64,000 nt of DNA from Pyrocephalus nanus. Its lineage: Eukaryota; Chordata; Aves; Passeriformes; Tyrannidae. The DNA is taken from NCBI GenBank assembly GCA_038380795.1, contig CM076266.1:44538425-44602424 (forward strand). Reading direction: 5' to 3'. Below are positions 25,901 to 39,283 of the stretch, in pieces. The notes under the pieces were generated by a model. It worked only from the letters and a program-made list of their open reading frames with translations. It had not been told where the DNA came from and made no database searches. Each line of letters starts with the position of its first letter. Positions within the stretch are counted from its first letter, which is position 1. Position numbers and translations under genes: made by a program.

Positions 25901-28900
25901 CTGAAGTAAAAAATACTAAATGCTGTCATTTTGCTTGTTAATGTTGGCAGATGACTGCCTGTAATAGAGCTATGTCATTTCAGACACAAGAAATTATTTT
26001 CCTTATTACTTCCCAGCTATCTGTGCTGCTGATTGGTTTGAAGAAACCATCAGGTTAGCATGAGTGGCCACCAGGAAACTGCCACAGTATAATCAGTTTC
26101 TTTGGATAACTTAGAATAGGAATGATTCAGTAGTATTATAATAATTCCTCAGTAGCAAGAATAAGTTCACAGGAAAAATATAAGCTGTATGTAAATTACA
26201 ATAGTGACAAAGTTTTCTAATGAGCTCTGGGATACCAATTGCCCCTCCAGCACCACACTGACTTCTGCTTGAGCCAGGAGCTGACCTCAGTTGTACACCC
26301 TCTCATCATCATTTCACCATTCAGAAGACCTTTTCCTTATGGTTAAACCACATGGCTGCTGAGCCTCAAGCACAGTATGGTCATGCACAGCTGGGATGGG
26401 CTTATTTACTTGCATTCAGTAGAGAGAGAGAGTCTCTTTTCTCAAGATAAAGACTTACTGTGGTTTGCAAGATGATTCCATGTGGAAATGGGTGTCACAA
26501 TAACCGCTTTTGGTATCTTTTCTGAGATCATTGTCCTCAGCTTGAAGGTTTGAAAGGCAAAGTGATTTGTAAATTTGCCTGTCTGTGAGCCTGCCTATAG
26601 TGGTCACTAATTTATGTCACTGTCAAATATATCTTCATGGTACAGTAAGAAACTTGGGAAAGTCATTGTCTCAAAACATAAAGTGACAGCAAAGGACACA
26701 GTGATGTTACCTGATACATCCTGTAGTTATTCTGCATAAAACTAGTAAAGCCATCCTATACATCTTAGCCTATCCTTCTGAATGTAAGATTGTCTATTTT
26801 TGTTTTATATTCTGTTTAATATTTCTGTTCTTTTTTTTTATTTTCTGCTTACAATAAATCTTTTATAATTAGTAGTATACACTAGGACTACTTCACCTAA
26901 CTACTAAACCTGAGACTAAAAATTACTAAATGAATCTTAGTTTTTCAGTAAGAAGTATTTATGCAGATTGATTCTGTATTGACTATACACTGCCATAGAT
27001 TGACACTGTCAGAGAGCATAATACTAATGTGGATACAGTCCAAGTTTTATCAGTAATACCAATTTTGGAAAAGTAAGGATTTAAAAACAAACAAACAAAA
27101 CCCCACAATTCAAATGCAAAGAGAAAAATAATCTGATTTAAAAGCTTTATTTAATAAAATGAGAGTGAAGGGCAATTTTGTTCTACATATTCTCTTAGGC
27201 CAGAATGCGTGTCTATGGCACTGTCTTACTCTGGCTATTGTATGCTCATAGATCAGCAAAGTATAATGCCAGAAGGACTATTTAGTGTGACCTCATATAT
27301 CACAAACTATTAAACATCACTGAGTTAGATAGTATAGAATATCAGTTGTCCATCTCTTCAGATATTCTGTTTGTCAAGGGCCTATAGCTCTTCCTTCTCA
27401 TATATCTGTAAGGTTGATTTAATGGATATATAAGGAATAGCTGGACCAAAGGAATTTTTAATTTTTGTATTTTCCTGGCTTGAAATAACAATGCTTGGTA
27501 ATTAAATATGAATGCATAGAACTAAGAAATTGTTTTCCCAGCAAAAAATCTCATTCACTAAAGAATAAGTTTTGAAGAACATGGGTTTTCTCATGAAACT
27601 GGAATAAAAAAAATTACTTAGTTTTGGAACTGTGGAACCTGGATTTTCAGGCAAGATTTACAAAGTGACCTGGCACCTGTGTGTGATGGTGAGCTGGGGC
27701 AGAAGATGTTACTGTGCTTTTTCATTTCTTCAGGAGCCCATCAGCTCCAATTCCTGACTGTATTGCGGTGTCTGGGTTCAAATCCTATCCATGAAAAGAC
27801 TTGGGGACAGACCTCTCATTTCCCATGGGTACACTCTGTCTCCTGTCCTGTTGTGTATTGTAGGACAGGTCTGCTTGGTTTGTGTTATTGATGCAGCAGG
27901 TGGGGAAGCGTCAATGTTTGCAGTACTGGAACAGTCTTGGTTCTGACTGTGTCTGTCTTTTTGGTACTGCCAAGCAGTTATTTACTGTCATCTGAACATG
28001 TGTTGTTAAGGATTATATTTATTACTGTATGTCCCTTTTTCACATATTCTGATGAAATCAAATGTCTGTTTTATTTTTTTCTGTGATGCTCATTAACTTT
28101 AGTATTTCTGTCAAACCTGTCCCGTTTTGGGGATATGCTCTTAAAGTCAAGCAGCCATGATCTCATTACCCCGACATGGATGTTGTAAAAGGTATCTCTA
28201 ACTGCCAGTTTTCCAACCACTTCTGCTTTTTTGGTACCCATTTAAATTTGAGTGAGTTCAAGGGAGTGCTGTTTTCCTGGAGAGAATGGTATTTCGATTT
28301 ATAAATAAATAGTTGGGGGGGGTATTACAGTCTTTGGTACTAGCAATAGTTGGTTTTTATTTTAGTAATATCATTTCCACATTTTATTCAGTCTTTACAT
28401 GCTTTTAACTCCTAGTTTAATCTGAACAGAACTGAACTCCCACTGAGCTGCAGACATTCATGCCCCAATGTTTTTCATTTACAAGTCAATGTCACTCTCA
28501 TTTTTTTTTCTGAATATACATTCTCGCATAGCTGTCAAAACTGAACCTAAGTTGTCACTTTATTCTCAAATGCCTTAGGAACTGTTGGCTGTGGCATCCA
28601 ATTCTGGGGAAACATTTCTTCCCCCACACAAACCCCTTTAATATATTAATTTCCTTAAATATTTCCCTTGTGTTTCTTCTTGAGTTAACATCAGATGAAA
28701 ATAATTAGTAACCTTCCTTATGTCTTTTCAGTTTTCCTTTTTTAACCCTATTGCTGGGCGAATTTGTCTAGACTTCTCCCATGGGTCTATTTTCTATTCC
28801 ATGACAAATAATTTGTGACTGTTTATTTTTTCTTTTCGAAACACACTCACTTTCCTAATTTCCTTGCTAATATTCCTACCTGCTGGTGTTATCTGGAAAT

Positions 28901-30606
28901 TTTTTTCTTTTCTGAACAATGCTAACTACATAACTTTTTGAAACTTATTACATAAACATAATTTCATTTTACTATTTGGGGTTTTTTATTTGCTTAATTC
29001 AGAGAAATGCATCTGGTGTTTTGTCTTGATGTTTTGCTAACTGTTACATATTTTAAGCAATTCTGATGGACTTGAGTTGTATCCATTCTGAAACAAAAGA
29101 AAATTGATTGAAGTTATTCTTTAATTACATTCACAGATTTGTAGGTTTTTCTAATCCCCTTTTGCAAAATTTAAGATTAGCTAGTCTGTGGCAAAACATG
29201 TCAATTGATATGATGTTTACTGTTGCTTGCTTGCATCAGTATTTTTAGCCCAAAGACAGATGTTAGAAATATCTCTAGGGAAAAATGCGAGAATTTGGAT
29301 TTTATGTTGTGGCTTCATTAGAATGGACTTTTCCTCATGTTTGCTGCAAATCTAGTCATCCTGAAAATGCAGCTTGGGATATAAAGTATTTTTGTGCTAA
29401 TGACTTGTGCTGAGTATTAGAAGCATCCATTGTTTCTTTTGTTACATTTATTGGTTTGTTTAATTTCTCTCAACAATGAGTGCTTAAAACCCCTTCCCTC
29501 TTGCATGTCTGTAGGGCAGGAAGTCAACCTCAAGTTCAGTGCTGGGATATAAAGTCCAATATACTCTCCAACATGCATTTGGTGTGAGCATACATATTTC
29601 TTTTTGGAGAAGTCATATGGCTCATCTGCATGAACTAATAAAAAGCTCCTTTTTCAGTTATCATTGTTACTTTTCCTGTCATTTGGGAAAGGCTGAAATG
29701 TTATTTAGACTTTTTCCTGCCTTTCCATCAGTTGGAAATAAGACTCCTATTGTTCTTTGTAGGCCACGAATGTTTAAGTTAGTTCTTAAGCTTAGATTCT
29801 GTATGTCCAGTAACACCAGGTATCTAGCAGACATGCTGTCTACTCACAGGGTTGGACATTAGTAGCCTGGGATCAGGAAAAACCTCTTCACTTCTTGTGA
29901 AGGGCTCTGGGAGGCCAGAGTGACTTGAAGTGCTTGAATATAATAAACTATGCATACTATCTGAAACCAAAGACAACAAAGATAGCATTATCTGAGCTTT
30001 TCTTCACAATTATTGACACTTCAATGCATTTTAATCTTAACCTGCAACAGCCTTTGTTATCTCAATCTGGACCTGAAATTGCCAGCTGTGCCATCCTCTT
30101 TGGTAATTATATAACATGGATAAGCATCCACTGGGAGATAGGACAAGAGCTCCAAAAATCTTTTTAATTGATCTGTGAGTTAGCCATAAACAGTGGTCTT
30201 TACACATGCATAACTAGAATAATTAACCATTTCTTCTGCCTAGAGCCTTCATATGTCCTTATGTGATCTCTTGCAGTCCCTTCTAGAGAACTTCAAAATA
30301 GTAAGGCTGTAGATTACTCCAAGTACATTAATGTGTCATAGAAGTTATGATTATTTTGGCATCCTTATGGTACAGATTTATATACTGTCCGTGAACAGTC
30401 TGTTCTGTGTGGTCTGTTGACTAAAATTTGTCAAAGTCAATACTGAGCATATGAAGAGGAGGAAAAAGGAGAACAGCATTTCTTTCATGTATTTAAACTG
30501 ATAACGTGTAACTAATGTGAGTTCAAAGTGGGTTCATGGGGTTGTTTTAAAGTTAAAAAATATCTCCTTCCACTGAATGAGTTTCTGCCCTCTTTTATTG
30601 TTCCAG
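22981..30606 (+). other. 7.6 kb intron between exons B and C
   Basis: AT-rich intron ending in TTGTTCCAG. It holds an (AT)-rich low-complexity stretch at 25436-25519, several T or A runs, and T-rich sequence around 28000-28900 that may be a very old LINE but is too degraded to name. A tRNA-like GGTTCAAATCC at 27775-27785 has no matching tRNA body. No CR1 fragment and no gene was recognised. Confidence 0.75.
25436..25519. repeat. AT-rich low-complexity tract
   Basis: About 84 bases composed almost wholly of TATA, ATAA and ATAT units with few G or C. Such tracts melt easily and vary in length. No regular unit is conserved. Confidence 0.8.
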
Positions 30607-30841
30607 GAGGAATACAGTGCCCAAATATCAGTGCCCTACAGGAAATGCGCAGCTGTAACGAGCACTCTTGCACTGTGTATCACTGGCAAACTGGCCCGTG
30701 GGGACAGTGCATAGAGGACACGTCTGTCTCTGCTTTCAACTCCTCTGCCAGCTGGAACGGGGAGGCCACCTGTTCCGTGGGGATGCAGACAAGAAAGGTC
30801 ATCTGTGTGAGAGTCAACGTGGGACAAGTGGGCCCAAAAAA
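30607..30841 (+). CDS. THSD7A: THSD7A exon C: end of a TSP1 repeat and most of the next
   Basis: Coding exon of 235 nt, phase 1 in and phase 2 out, with acceptor GTTCCAG and donor GTAAAG. It begins with GGIQCPNISALQEMRSC and CNEHSC, closing a TSP1 repeat. The next repeat opens at YHWQTGPWGQC, which has a WxxxxW spacing, and continues to CSVGMQTRKVICVRVNVG. NIS and NSS are possible N-glycosylation sites. The loop between the first tryptophans and CSVG is long for a TSP1 repeat, as in the family. The exon ends GPKK, the second lysine being split AA/A across the intron. The antisense frame at 30636-30827 is a shadow. Confidence 0.96.
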
Positions 30842-33816
30842 GTAAAGATCTTTAAAAATATCTTCATGCTGTAATTGTCTTTGGATTTTGCTGCTTTATG
30901 TTTTTATTACCAATGACTACATGCAAAGACAAAAAGACCCTGTTCTCTCTCATGAGTGTTCTCACAGGTGAACACTTCATCTTCTAAAAATACAAAGCTG
31001 GTGCAACAGGAGGACTAGATCATACCTTTCTCACTATTGTTTTTTATGGGGTGTATTTGCAATAGTGATACTTCTGACTAAACCCAGTTTGCTCCTTGCC
31101 GTTGTCAGGTTGAGTCGAAATACAGTTCATGAGGTACGTGTGTGACATGCAGAGCAGCATCATTCCAAAGATCCTTGTGGTACCTCCAGTGCCCTGACTG
31201 GGCATTAATTTGAAACATTAGTTTAAATATTACCTAGACAACCTCTGTGATTTTTTTCCCCCATATATATAGTTTTTTAGTTTTTTAAGTGATCCTTTTG
31301 GCCCAGTGATTTAATTTTACAGTTTAATGTATGACCAGGGTTAAATATGGATTAGCTGCTAGTAAAATGCATTTGATAATATCTTTATATGGATAGGCAG
31401 TCTGTAAATATATCCCACTCAGGACAGATTCAAATCTGAAAGAACTGATATCAGAGATCATTTAGAAAGTTCATGAGACAGCTATTCTCACACTAAATAT
31501 TTGCACGATGCTTGCCATTTGTTGCTTTATTCTGCAGTAGACCTTAAGCCTAATTTACTTTAAATGGAAATAATAGGAGTAATGCCAGCACATTCAGTAA
31601 TCTACCCTGTTCTGTATCTGCATTAAGTTGCTGTTCTGTATAGTCATGATATCATTCTATCTTTTTTTTAGGGCATTTACATTAAAAAAACCCAAAACTC
31701 TCTAATTAATTATCATTCTTCTGAAATCTATTGTTAATGTCTCTGCCTTTGATTTGACCTTAAATTTTTGGAAGAGGGCTGTTTTATTCTTTCATAAATT
31801 AATCATGTGAAATGAAAAAAAGGTCTCAATTGATGCTTCAAATTGTCACATTAAAATCACAGAATCATTTTTAAAACCCAGACATTTAACATGAACATGT
31901 AAATAGGAACCTTGTTTTAAACTCCCCTTAATAAAAAGGATTACTGTGGTACGATACAATCAATATTATTGGCCTTATCTGCCTCACAAGTTACAGACTT
32001 CAGCATGTATCTTTTCTGTTTAATTTGACCTTGAGTAAGGACCCCAAAAAAATCAATACTTCGCTTTAAGCCACATATAGTAAATACAAACAATATAAAG
32101 GATAGAAATGGTGCTCTAATTGAACTAATTACCTTGCCTAAGTATCTGAAGAGGAATTGTAGTGTTCAGTGCTCCTGAAAGATGAAGTTCTCAATGAAAT
32201 TGTATGTTGAATGTGTATATTTCAAACTCTTTTGTATGCTTATAATTCCTCACTTTCTTTAAGGAAAAAGCCAGTGTGAAAAAAAAAAACCAATATAAAA
32301 AAGGCCATTAGTAAGCCGATGTTCAATACTTTTCAGAAACATTTTTATTTTCACCTTAGAGAAAATTTCTACCAACATAGTGAACATATATGATTCGTAG
32401 CAGAGGGTTTTTTTAAAGTGTACCTGTTCATATATAGTACACCCATGCATATGGAATCTGATTTTATGAATAGCATAGAAACAAGGCACAATTTGATTTA
32501 AAAATGTCGAGAGAGCTTATAGAAAGCTGATGGGGATTTGTGTTGCTGTAGCCATAATATTTCATGGTCTTTCACATTAGCGGGAGGGAAGAGAAGAGCG
32601 AGGATGGAGATATTGTTGTAAGAGCACACCAAGGAGTTGATGCTGGTTCTTAGTAATGGATCATACATTGAGAAGCTTATGTGAATTGACAGGAAAATGC
32701 AGAGACAACTGATGGAAAACATGAACTAGCAAGTGTTATTGCTGAAGAATATGTTCCTGTAAAGCTGCAACTCAATTTTTGTCCTCCTGACAGAGCCCAA
32801 GCATAGCTCTTCACTGACTGTGGAGACCATATTTTCTTGATAGTTCACCATTAGACTTGCTTGACTTCCTTTGGACTGGCAAGAAAGATGCCTTGCACAA
32901 GCCAAGCTTTCCCAGCTGTTGAAATCTAAATATAAAACTGGTGTCTCATCTCTCTGGTCCCAGTTGCCCAGGAGCCAGAAGAGGAGAAGCTAGTCACAGT
33001 AATGTTTTTCTGTAATGATGCAAAAGCTCCAAAATATGGAAGTGATGTTTTTCTTATGTCTTTACATATTCTTCTGACAGTCCCCAGTCTGTATGCTTTT
33101 AGGGCAATAGTAATTTTGAAATTATTTTGAAGATTTGTACTTCTGTGAGAGTTATTGCATCATTCTGATCAAGAAGAGTATTTTGTCCTTGACAAAAAGG
33201 GACAGAATCCCCACAGAATGGGGAAAATGACCTGGGTAATGAGTCCCATATGTGGCAGTCCAATAATCCTTTTTATATGCTGATCAAGCCTCTTCCTAAA
33301 ACAAGTGAGGATTTTTGTCTTTTCTGACAGTCTTTCTCAGTCTCATTAATCAGGCAGTTTCAAATAATTTTCTGGTTTCTCTCATAATCACTGTCACTTT
33401 ATACCTCTTTGTTCCTGAGTTAGCAGTGTTATTTTAAATATGCCTCCTTCCAGAGTTTATATTTCTGCTAAAGTCATAAGACCTAAATCTGTATTTTGCT
33501 AAGCTAAAGGAGGTGGTTTTTCTTCATAATCATGTGGAAACTTGAAAATAACCCTGAGAAGAACAGAGTCTGGCATGGAGGGTGAGGAACAATGATGATT
33601 TAGGTTAAATCCCCAGGTGCAGAATACACCGTGTTTGGCTTGTCTTCACCAGAGGTATTTAAATGCTAATAGTTTTTATGTCTGTGCTCCATCCTGGTGA
33701 ATTTGGGACAACTAGCACTGCCCTCGTGTGCCTGCAGGCACTCAGTACCTCTCATGATTCACCACTTCACTGCAGAATTATTGTTTATTTGATAATGTTT
33801 GTCTTTTTTTTTTTAG
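30842..33816 (+). other. 3.0 kb intron between exons C and D
   Basis: AT-rich intron ending in a strong T-rich tract and TTTTAG. It contains only short A, T or C/T runs, such as the A-rich one near 32279-32290. No CR1 fragment, RNA gene or other coding signal was recognised. Confidence 0.75.
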
Positions 33817-33932
33817 ATGCCCTGAAAGCCTTCGACCTGAAACTGTGAGACCTTGTCTGCTTCCCTGTAGAAAGGACTGTATTGTGACTCCATTCAGTGA
33901 CTGGACAGCATGTCCTTCTTCATGTCAAGAAG
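33817..33932 (+). CDS. THSD7A: THSD7A exon D: repeat end CLLPC and repeat start KDCIV
   Basis: Coding exon of 116 nt, phase 2 in and phase 1 out, with acceptor TTTTTTAG and donor GTAATT. The first A completes a lysine codon and the frame then reads CPESLRPETVRPCLLPC, the last cysteines of a TSP1 repeat. The next repeat starts at KDCIVTPFSDWTAC with the cysteine pair CPSSC. The reading frame continues into the intron for some 45 codons before a stop, which makes a longer open frame look real, but the next exon joins exactly at the donor. The match to recalled THSD7A is close, for example CPESLRPETVRPC. Confidence 0.96.
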
Positions 33933-36161
33933 GTAATTTTATCCATCATGTGGAGTTCGACCAGCAGTCACTTTTGGCAGAATGGTTATACATATCTCTT
34001 TGTGACAGAGGACGTGTAATACTTGGTACAGTAGCTGCCGGGAGGACAAAAAGTTTTCGATGAAAAGAATATTTTTTCTATACATTTTCTATATGCATCT
34101 GCTTACAGATTTTTTCCCCCAATTTTACCTAATGTTACAAACTTCCATTTGCATCTTACACCGATAAAGAGATAACTAGTCACAGAGTAAACATATATCT
34201 CTTAATGTAAAACCAAAACAGATACTCCTACAGTTGTAGCATTTTAATTGTCAGATTATAAAATTGACAGGTTTGGGTTTTGGAAATCCTTAAGCTTAGG
34301 CTGCTTGCTCATGAGAAAAAAACGGAGACTTTATATACCAGGAGAAAAGTAGGTAGATAAGTAGACATGCAATTGTATATAATTTTGGCTGGCTGCTTCT
34401 ACTCTGTGGAAAACTGAAGGAAAGTTAATAAAAATCAGCAGGCTTTATATTGTTGGTAATGGTATGATTTAAGCATATAATCCAATACCAGAATATTATA
34501 CTTGTCAGAGCTCTTAAAAACGGTGCAGGTCTCCCCTAAATTCTTATTACATTGAAATCATACATGAAGTTGAGACATGAAGTCACACATGAAGAGTGAT
34601 GACAGGCTTAAGATTAGCCACATTTTTATGCCTTATTTATTTTTTTAAGCTTAGCAGGAGTTGTTTTTCTAATATGTACTATTATAGACAGACTCTGTAA
34701 TATGCTCTGTTCCACAGGGTGCTAATCCCTGTGTGGGATGTGGTGATTACTCACAGCTACCAGACACAGTTAAGGTACAGTTATATCAAACATACAGACT
34801 TGGACTGCCATGGCCAATTCTATATGCTTAATAAAGGACACAGGCATAAAGGCATTTTTGCAGTAACTCCTATTACTGTTTAAAAAATGAAAAAAAAAAA
34901 AAGGGTTAGAAAGACTTAAATTCATAACCTTTGAAAAAGAGCAGAGAATTTAAACCATTAAATCCTAAACTAGGAAATAGTTATTCATCATTAAATACTG
35001 TGTTATTTTGCAGCAGTATTAATTGTTCTTTCTGAAATGTTAGATCGGATCATCTTGGACAAAAATGCTATCCTTTCCTATTCTCATTTATGCGAGTTTT
35101 AAGGAAGTTCTTGATGCAAGAACAAATATTCACAAATATTTACTACCAACTAGCATGTAGACTTCTATTAAACAGTATATTTGTGACCTACTACAGGCAT
35201 CTTGTCTATTCAGTGGTTGAACTCTTTTTATACTACACAAACAATTTTTATTTCATGGGGTTTACCCATTTGTGTCAGCAAGCTGGTCAGTAGCTTTGCT
35301 GGGCTGCACGTCTGTCTTGTCCCTTGTGACAGCTCTTGGCATCTCCTGGAGCTGTTTGACTCGGGAGTGAAGGGTTTCCTATGTGCTGAAAAGCAGCCAG
35401 GTGGTGGAGAGCCACCACCGGGATTCTCCTACTGCTTGCTCCTAATTACAATTCCTTGGCTGTGGTCCAGCACACTTCTGTGTTCAGACAAGCTGCAGCT
35501 GCTGCAATAACCCACCCAAAGCTGATATCAGCCGAGTCAGCCAAATGTCTGCTCTACTGCACATTGGAAAAAAAAAAAAAAAAAATCCAAGATTTTTACC
35601 TATCAGTATTTCTGTATTAGGCATTGCTGTGGAACTAATACAGATCTGTAGCTTTTCACTTGATTTTCTGCCTGAAGAACTGATATCCGAAGATGACTGA
35701 AATCAAAATTCCTGTAGAAACTATTTGTTGTTTATCATTAATAATGAATGACTATAATAATTAAAAACTGTAAACTGCAAAGGAATTCCAGAGTGGAATT
35801 TCTGTCTTCGGTTTTACATGGAAATGATTAGGTCAAGCTTATACCTTCAAACTGGAAAGTGTAGCAGCAAAATGAGCTGGTTTAATTTTTGACTTGAACT
35901 GTGTATTCATTTCATCTGTCTGTTCATTTGTTCAGTCACTTGTTCACTATTGCTGCTATTGCTTTATGTTTAGTTCTGCTTGCTGGCCTCTAGCCGAATT
36001 AAAAGTATTTTTTCTATTAGCCTTAATTTTTCTGCTTATGGGCAAAATAGCATGTTGATATTATGGCAATCAGTTTGAATACCTGTTAAGTCCTGTTTTC
36101 CCCCTAATTATTGTCATCCCTATGTAGTAGCAGGAGAAACAAGCTCTTGTACTCTTTGCAG
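33933..36161 (+). other. 2.2 kb intron between exons D and E
   Basis: Intron with donor GTAATT and acceptor CTTTGCAG. Most of it is AT-rich. A GC-richer block lies at about 35270-35567, contains a small perfect GC hairpin (35400-35419) and ends in an A18 run. No coding function could be assigned to the frames in it. Confidence 0.75.
35270..35585 (+). repeat. GC-richer block ending in A18; possible retroposed sequence
   Basis: About 300 bases are clearly richer in G and C than the flanks and stop abruptly at an A18 tract (35568-35585). Inside is a GC hairpin: GGTGGTGG (35400-35407), loop AGAG, CCACCACC (35412-35419). A terminal poly-A suggests retroposition on the + strand. I found no target-site duplication and recognise no parent sequence, so the nature of this block is open. 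Confidence 0.35.
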
Positions 36162-36294
36162 GGGGTGTCACAGTAAGGAAGCAATCCCGTCACCGAGTCA
36201 TCATCCAGCTCCCTGCCAATGGTGGTCGAGAGTGCCCAGACTCTTTGTTTGAGGAAAGGGAATGTGAAGCTTCTCCTGTCTGCCATAGCTACAG
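36162..36294 (+). CDS. THSD7A: THSD7A exon E: basic strand and closing cysteines of a TSP1 repeat
   Basis: Coding exon of 133 nt, phase 1 in and phase 2 out, with acceptor TTTGCAG and donor GTATGA. It starts with GG completing a glycine and reads GVTVRKQSRHRVI, whose alternating basic residues fit the arginine strand that stacks with tryptophans in TSP1 folds. It ends the repeat with CPDSLFEERECEASPVC. The next repeat begins at HSYR, where the arginine codon is split AG/G. The downstream frame to 36433 runs into the intron and is not coding. The N-terminal four residues differ from the human sequence I recall, while the rest is close. Confidence 0.95.
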
Positions 36295-36729
36295 GTATGA
36301 GAGACAATCAACCAGAAATAGCTCAGACATGATTTTTCAACTTGTACTACCTCTTAAGCTTGCTGAACTCCACATCTTAACAGGAGGTTCTTTTCTAGCA
36401 TGTACTAATTTGAAAAAAAGAATACATATCTAAATCAAGGTTTCAGAACAGATATGTAGACTCAGTTGAGCCCATAGTGAATCACTCTTTCATTTTGTTC
36501 CAGTTCCTTTGCAGGAACATTGTAACAACTAAAAATTACTTTTCTGGGTAAATTTTTCCTATAATCTGTTTTGACATTGTATACATGTAAAAAAAAAGCT
36601 ATCTTTCTAAATTCCAAAGCACTGAACAGCAACCTTATCTGTTTAGGGGAGTGTAGGAGCAGCCACCTGGATGATAAAAGAAGAAGAAAAAACTAAAGCA
36701 AAAATATTGCAGTCCTGAGCTAGCCAGAG

Positions 36730-36981
36730 CTAATATTAGTGTGTGTGTGTGAAAAGAATCACAAGGTCGAGCTGGAAAGCTGCTAGAAGCATGGTTGTCC
36801 TCTGTGGCTGGAAGCAGTCAGATGGGTGTGTGTGGTATGTGGGTAAATAAAGAAACACTTGCCTGGCTGGATAGCTCAGACCTAAGGTCAGTAGAGAGTC
36901 TGTATATAGGTATGGAGTAATAAAGTTACAAGAGAGTTCTTCCTGGACAAAAGTCTGTCTCGCTTGAATTCATTCACCACA
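36730..36981 (+). mobile_element. Possible solo LTR of an endogenous retrovirus
   Basis: A segment of about 250 bases has LTR-like order: a TG-rich start, a possible TATA-type sequence (TGTATATAGG near 36900), an AATAAAG polyadenylation signal near 36920, then a U5-like pyrimidine-rich part with CTGTCTCGCTTGAATTC and an end in CCACA. No gag, pol or env sequence follows, so it would be a solo LTR. No clear target-site duplication could be found and the 5' border is blurred by the GT run. It could instead be ordinary intron sequence. Confidence 0.35.
36739..36751. repeat. Short (GT)n microsatellite
   Basis: Six and a half GT units, at the proposed left border of the LTR-like segment. Confidence 0.8.
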
Positions 36982-39283
36982 AAGGGTGCAGAGTGAAGGA
37001 TTTTTTCCTCATGAGAGCTAAGTTCTAGTGCCACACTCTGCTGCCCACTGTATCCTTCATCTTTCTATCGCTCTAAGTCCTGAGACGGTCCAGAATTGAG
37101 CATATCCCCATATTCCCTATATCCTCTGAGTTGCCCTAATCTTCACCACAGAATATTGAGGACTGTTCCAGTAGCTGGGGATCTCCACCATCAAAGGTTA
37201 AGAAAATTTGTGGGTAGTTCTGTATAATCCATTAGAGTGGTGTGGGAAGGTCTAGTCACACAAGAAGATCTGGCTGTTGATATAGACAAAGTTTAGAAAA
37301 TTCTGATGCAGCTATTTAGATTCACTTGACAAAACAATAAAAATATTTTTTTGTTTTGTTTTATGAAACTGGTCTCTGTTGCAGAGGTACGAATAAAATT
37401 TAAGCTTGCAATTAGCAGCTGATGTACTCCAAACATCAGAGAAATAGAGCTCCAGAACTTTCTCTAGCCAAAATGAGAGTCAGAGTTTTCTTTTAAAATG
37501 CTGGGTGCTTCTCATCTCTTCAGTATGTTCAGTATCTGAACTGCATGGTAATGTGCTGAGAAGAACAAAGAAGAGTTGCTAGAGAGTGGTAGATGAGGTC
37601 ATTTATATTTCATGACATGAACTAATACTGAACACATGTTCTGTATATTTCTTTTAGCATCTTTCTGACCTGCACACATGCTGCAGCAGATGGACTCACA
37701 CACTCAGTTGGCTCATGCCTTAGTTCAGTTACTGTCCCATAGAGGCAAGTTGCAGTGAAACTTGAGGTGCAAAGCCACTGAGATAGTTTCAAATATGCAA
37801 ACTGCTGATGGTTGGGGCTGTGGACAACTGTGGATTATTTTAGAGCTGTGGCAACAAATAGACTTGCCTGGATTTGTTATATTTAAGGCCTAGGGTATTC
37901 TACAGTGTCAGCAGGGAACTTTATAAAAGTTTCATAGCAGATAATGATAGAATAATTTTAACAGCACAATATTGTATTTGATTTTATTTTTTTGTTTCCA
38001 AGTTTTTTTTTTTTATTTGGTTGGTTGGGGTTTTTTTGTCTGTGTTTTACTTTGACAGGGTGTGGGCTCATACTCACATTGTGTTGAATTTCTTGGGTGA
38101 CTCCACATTTATGAGGTCATATCATTCGGCAACCCAAGATCCCAGGAATTGCCAGAGGCACCCTTACAGTCATTCAAGCCCATTGTCCCTATACTTTAGT
38201 GTAGCTGTTTTTCCTTTTTGCTGCTTATGTATTCTTTTGGAATAGCATTTGGCAAATGAACCTTAGCAAAGGAATTTGTCTGTTGTGGCAACTTTACTCT
38301 TGTAATCATACCCTTTGAAATTTGAGAAAACACAATAAAAATCCTAAAAATTTGTTCATCCTACCTAACCTTTGTAGCTCCAAGACTTCTTTGTGCTCAA
38401 GCAAGGCAGAATTGCTCCATTTACGGTTGTATTGCAATGCATTCCCAAGGGAGTGGGGGAAGAAAAGACCTGGGGAAAAGAAAAGAAGGAAAAGATAAGA
38501 AATTCACTTTTCATGTTACAATATTTACTGCCAAAAAACAATTCCAGTGTTGCCTTAATCATAGAGTCTTATCTCTGGAATGTATTTGGTAAACTTCAAC
38601 ACACCTTTGCTTCATGTAAGTGGAAAACAGACAGGAGGGAAAAGAAAGTAGGAAAGAGGGGAGGTTTATTAGGATGTGGTAGTGTTTTAAATTCATCCTT
38701 ACTTAACAGGTCAAAGTTGGTTTTATGAGATGCTAGTGTCCCTTCGCTAAGTCCACTTTTCAAATTTTAACATGTCATCTTATTGATTTGTAAAATACTC
38801 TGAGCATGCTCAGATATAAATCCATAGCAAAGGAGTTCTATTAAATAGGTTTTCAATTCATATCATTTTATTGTTCTGTATAGTTTTCTTTTTTAAAATT
38901 TCTTCTCATATCTTTTATAACTATGTTAGTGCTTTGTGTTAATGTATTCGGTGTGTATTTGTTAGGTAGTGTTAATGTACCTTTGTGCTTCAAAATCCTA
39001 GAAAATACATATGGTTTACTCTTTCTTACCTCCTTTGCCTCTACTTTTCTTCACTGTGTTCTTAGTGACCTCATCCCAAAAGGAGAAAAAAAAGTTAACA
39101 GAAATAGGGATAAGTTTATGGTATTGTTACTATTTTTTGTGAATTGTCTGTGACAAGTTAGTAATAGCAAGCAACATCTTATGGTCGTTTCTCACACTGT
39201 CTAGCACTTTGTGCTGCCTCAGGTTTGATGGCTACAAGTTTAGATTAATTATTTAAAGCTGATTACTTCCCTTCTCATTTCAG

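Larger units (their letters stand above)
36295..39283 (+). other. 3.0 kb intron between exons E and F
   Basis: Intron with donor GTATGA and acceptor CATTTCAG. It holds a (GT)n run at 36739-36751 and an LTR-like segment at about 36730-36981, as well as T-rich runs near 37985-38035. Frames at 38021-38728 and 38923-39153 have no recognisable domains. Confidence 0.75.

Noticed and set aside
27775..27785. GGTTCAAATCC, like the T-arm of a tRNA or a B box
   Set aside because: No A box, anticodon stem or acceptor pairing is visible in the 80 bases around it.
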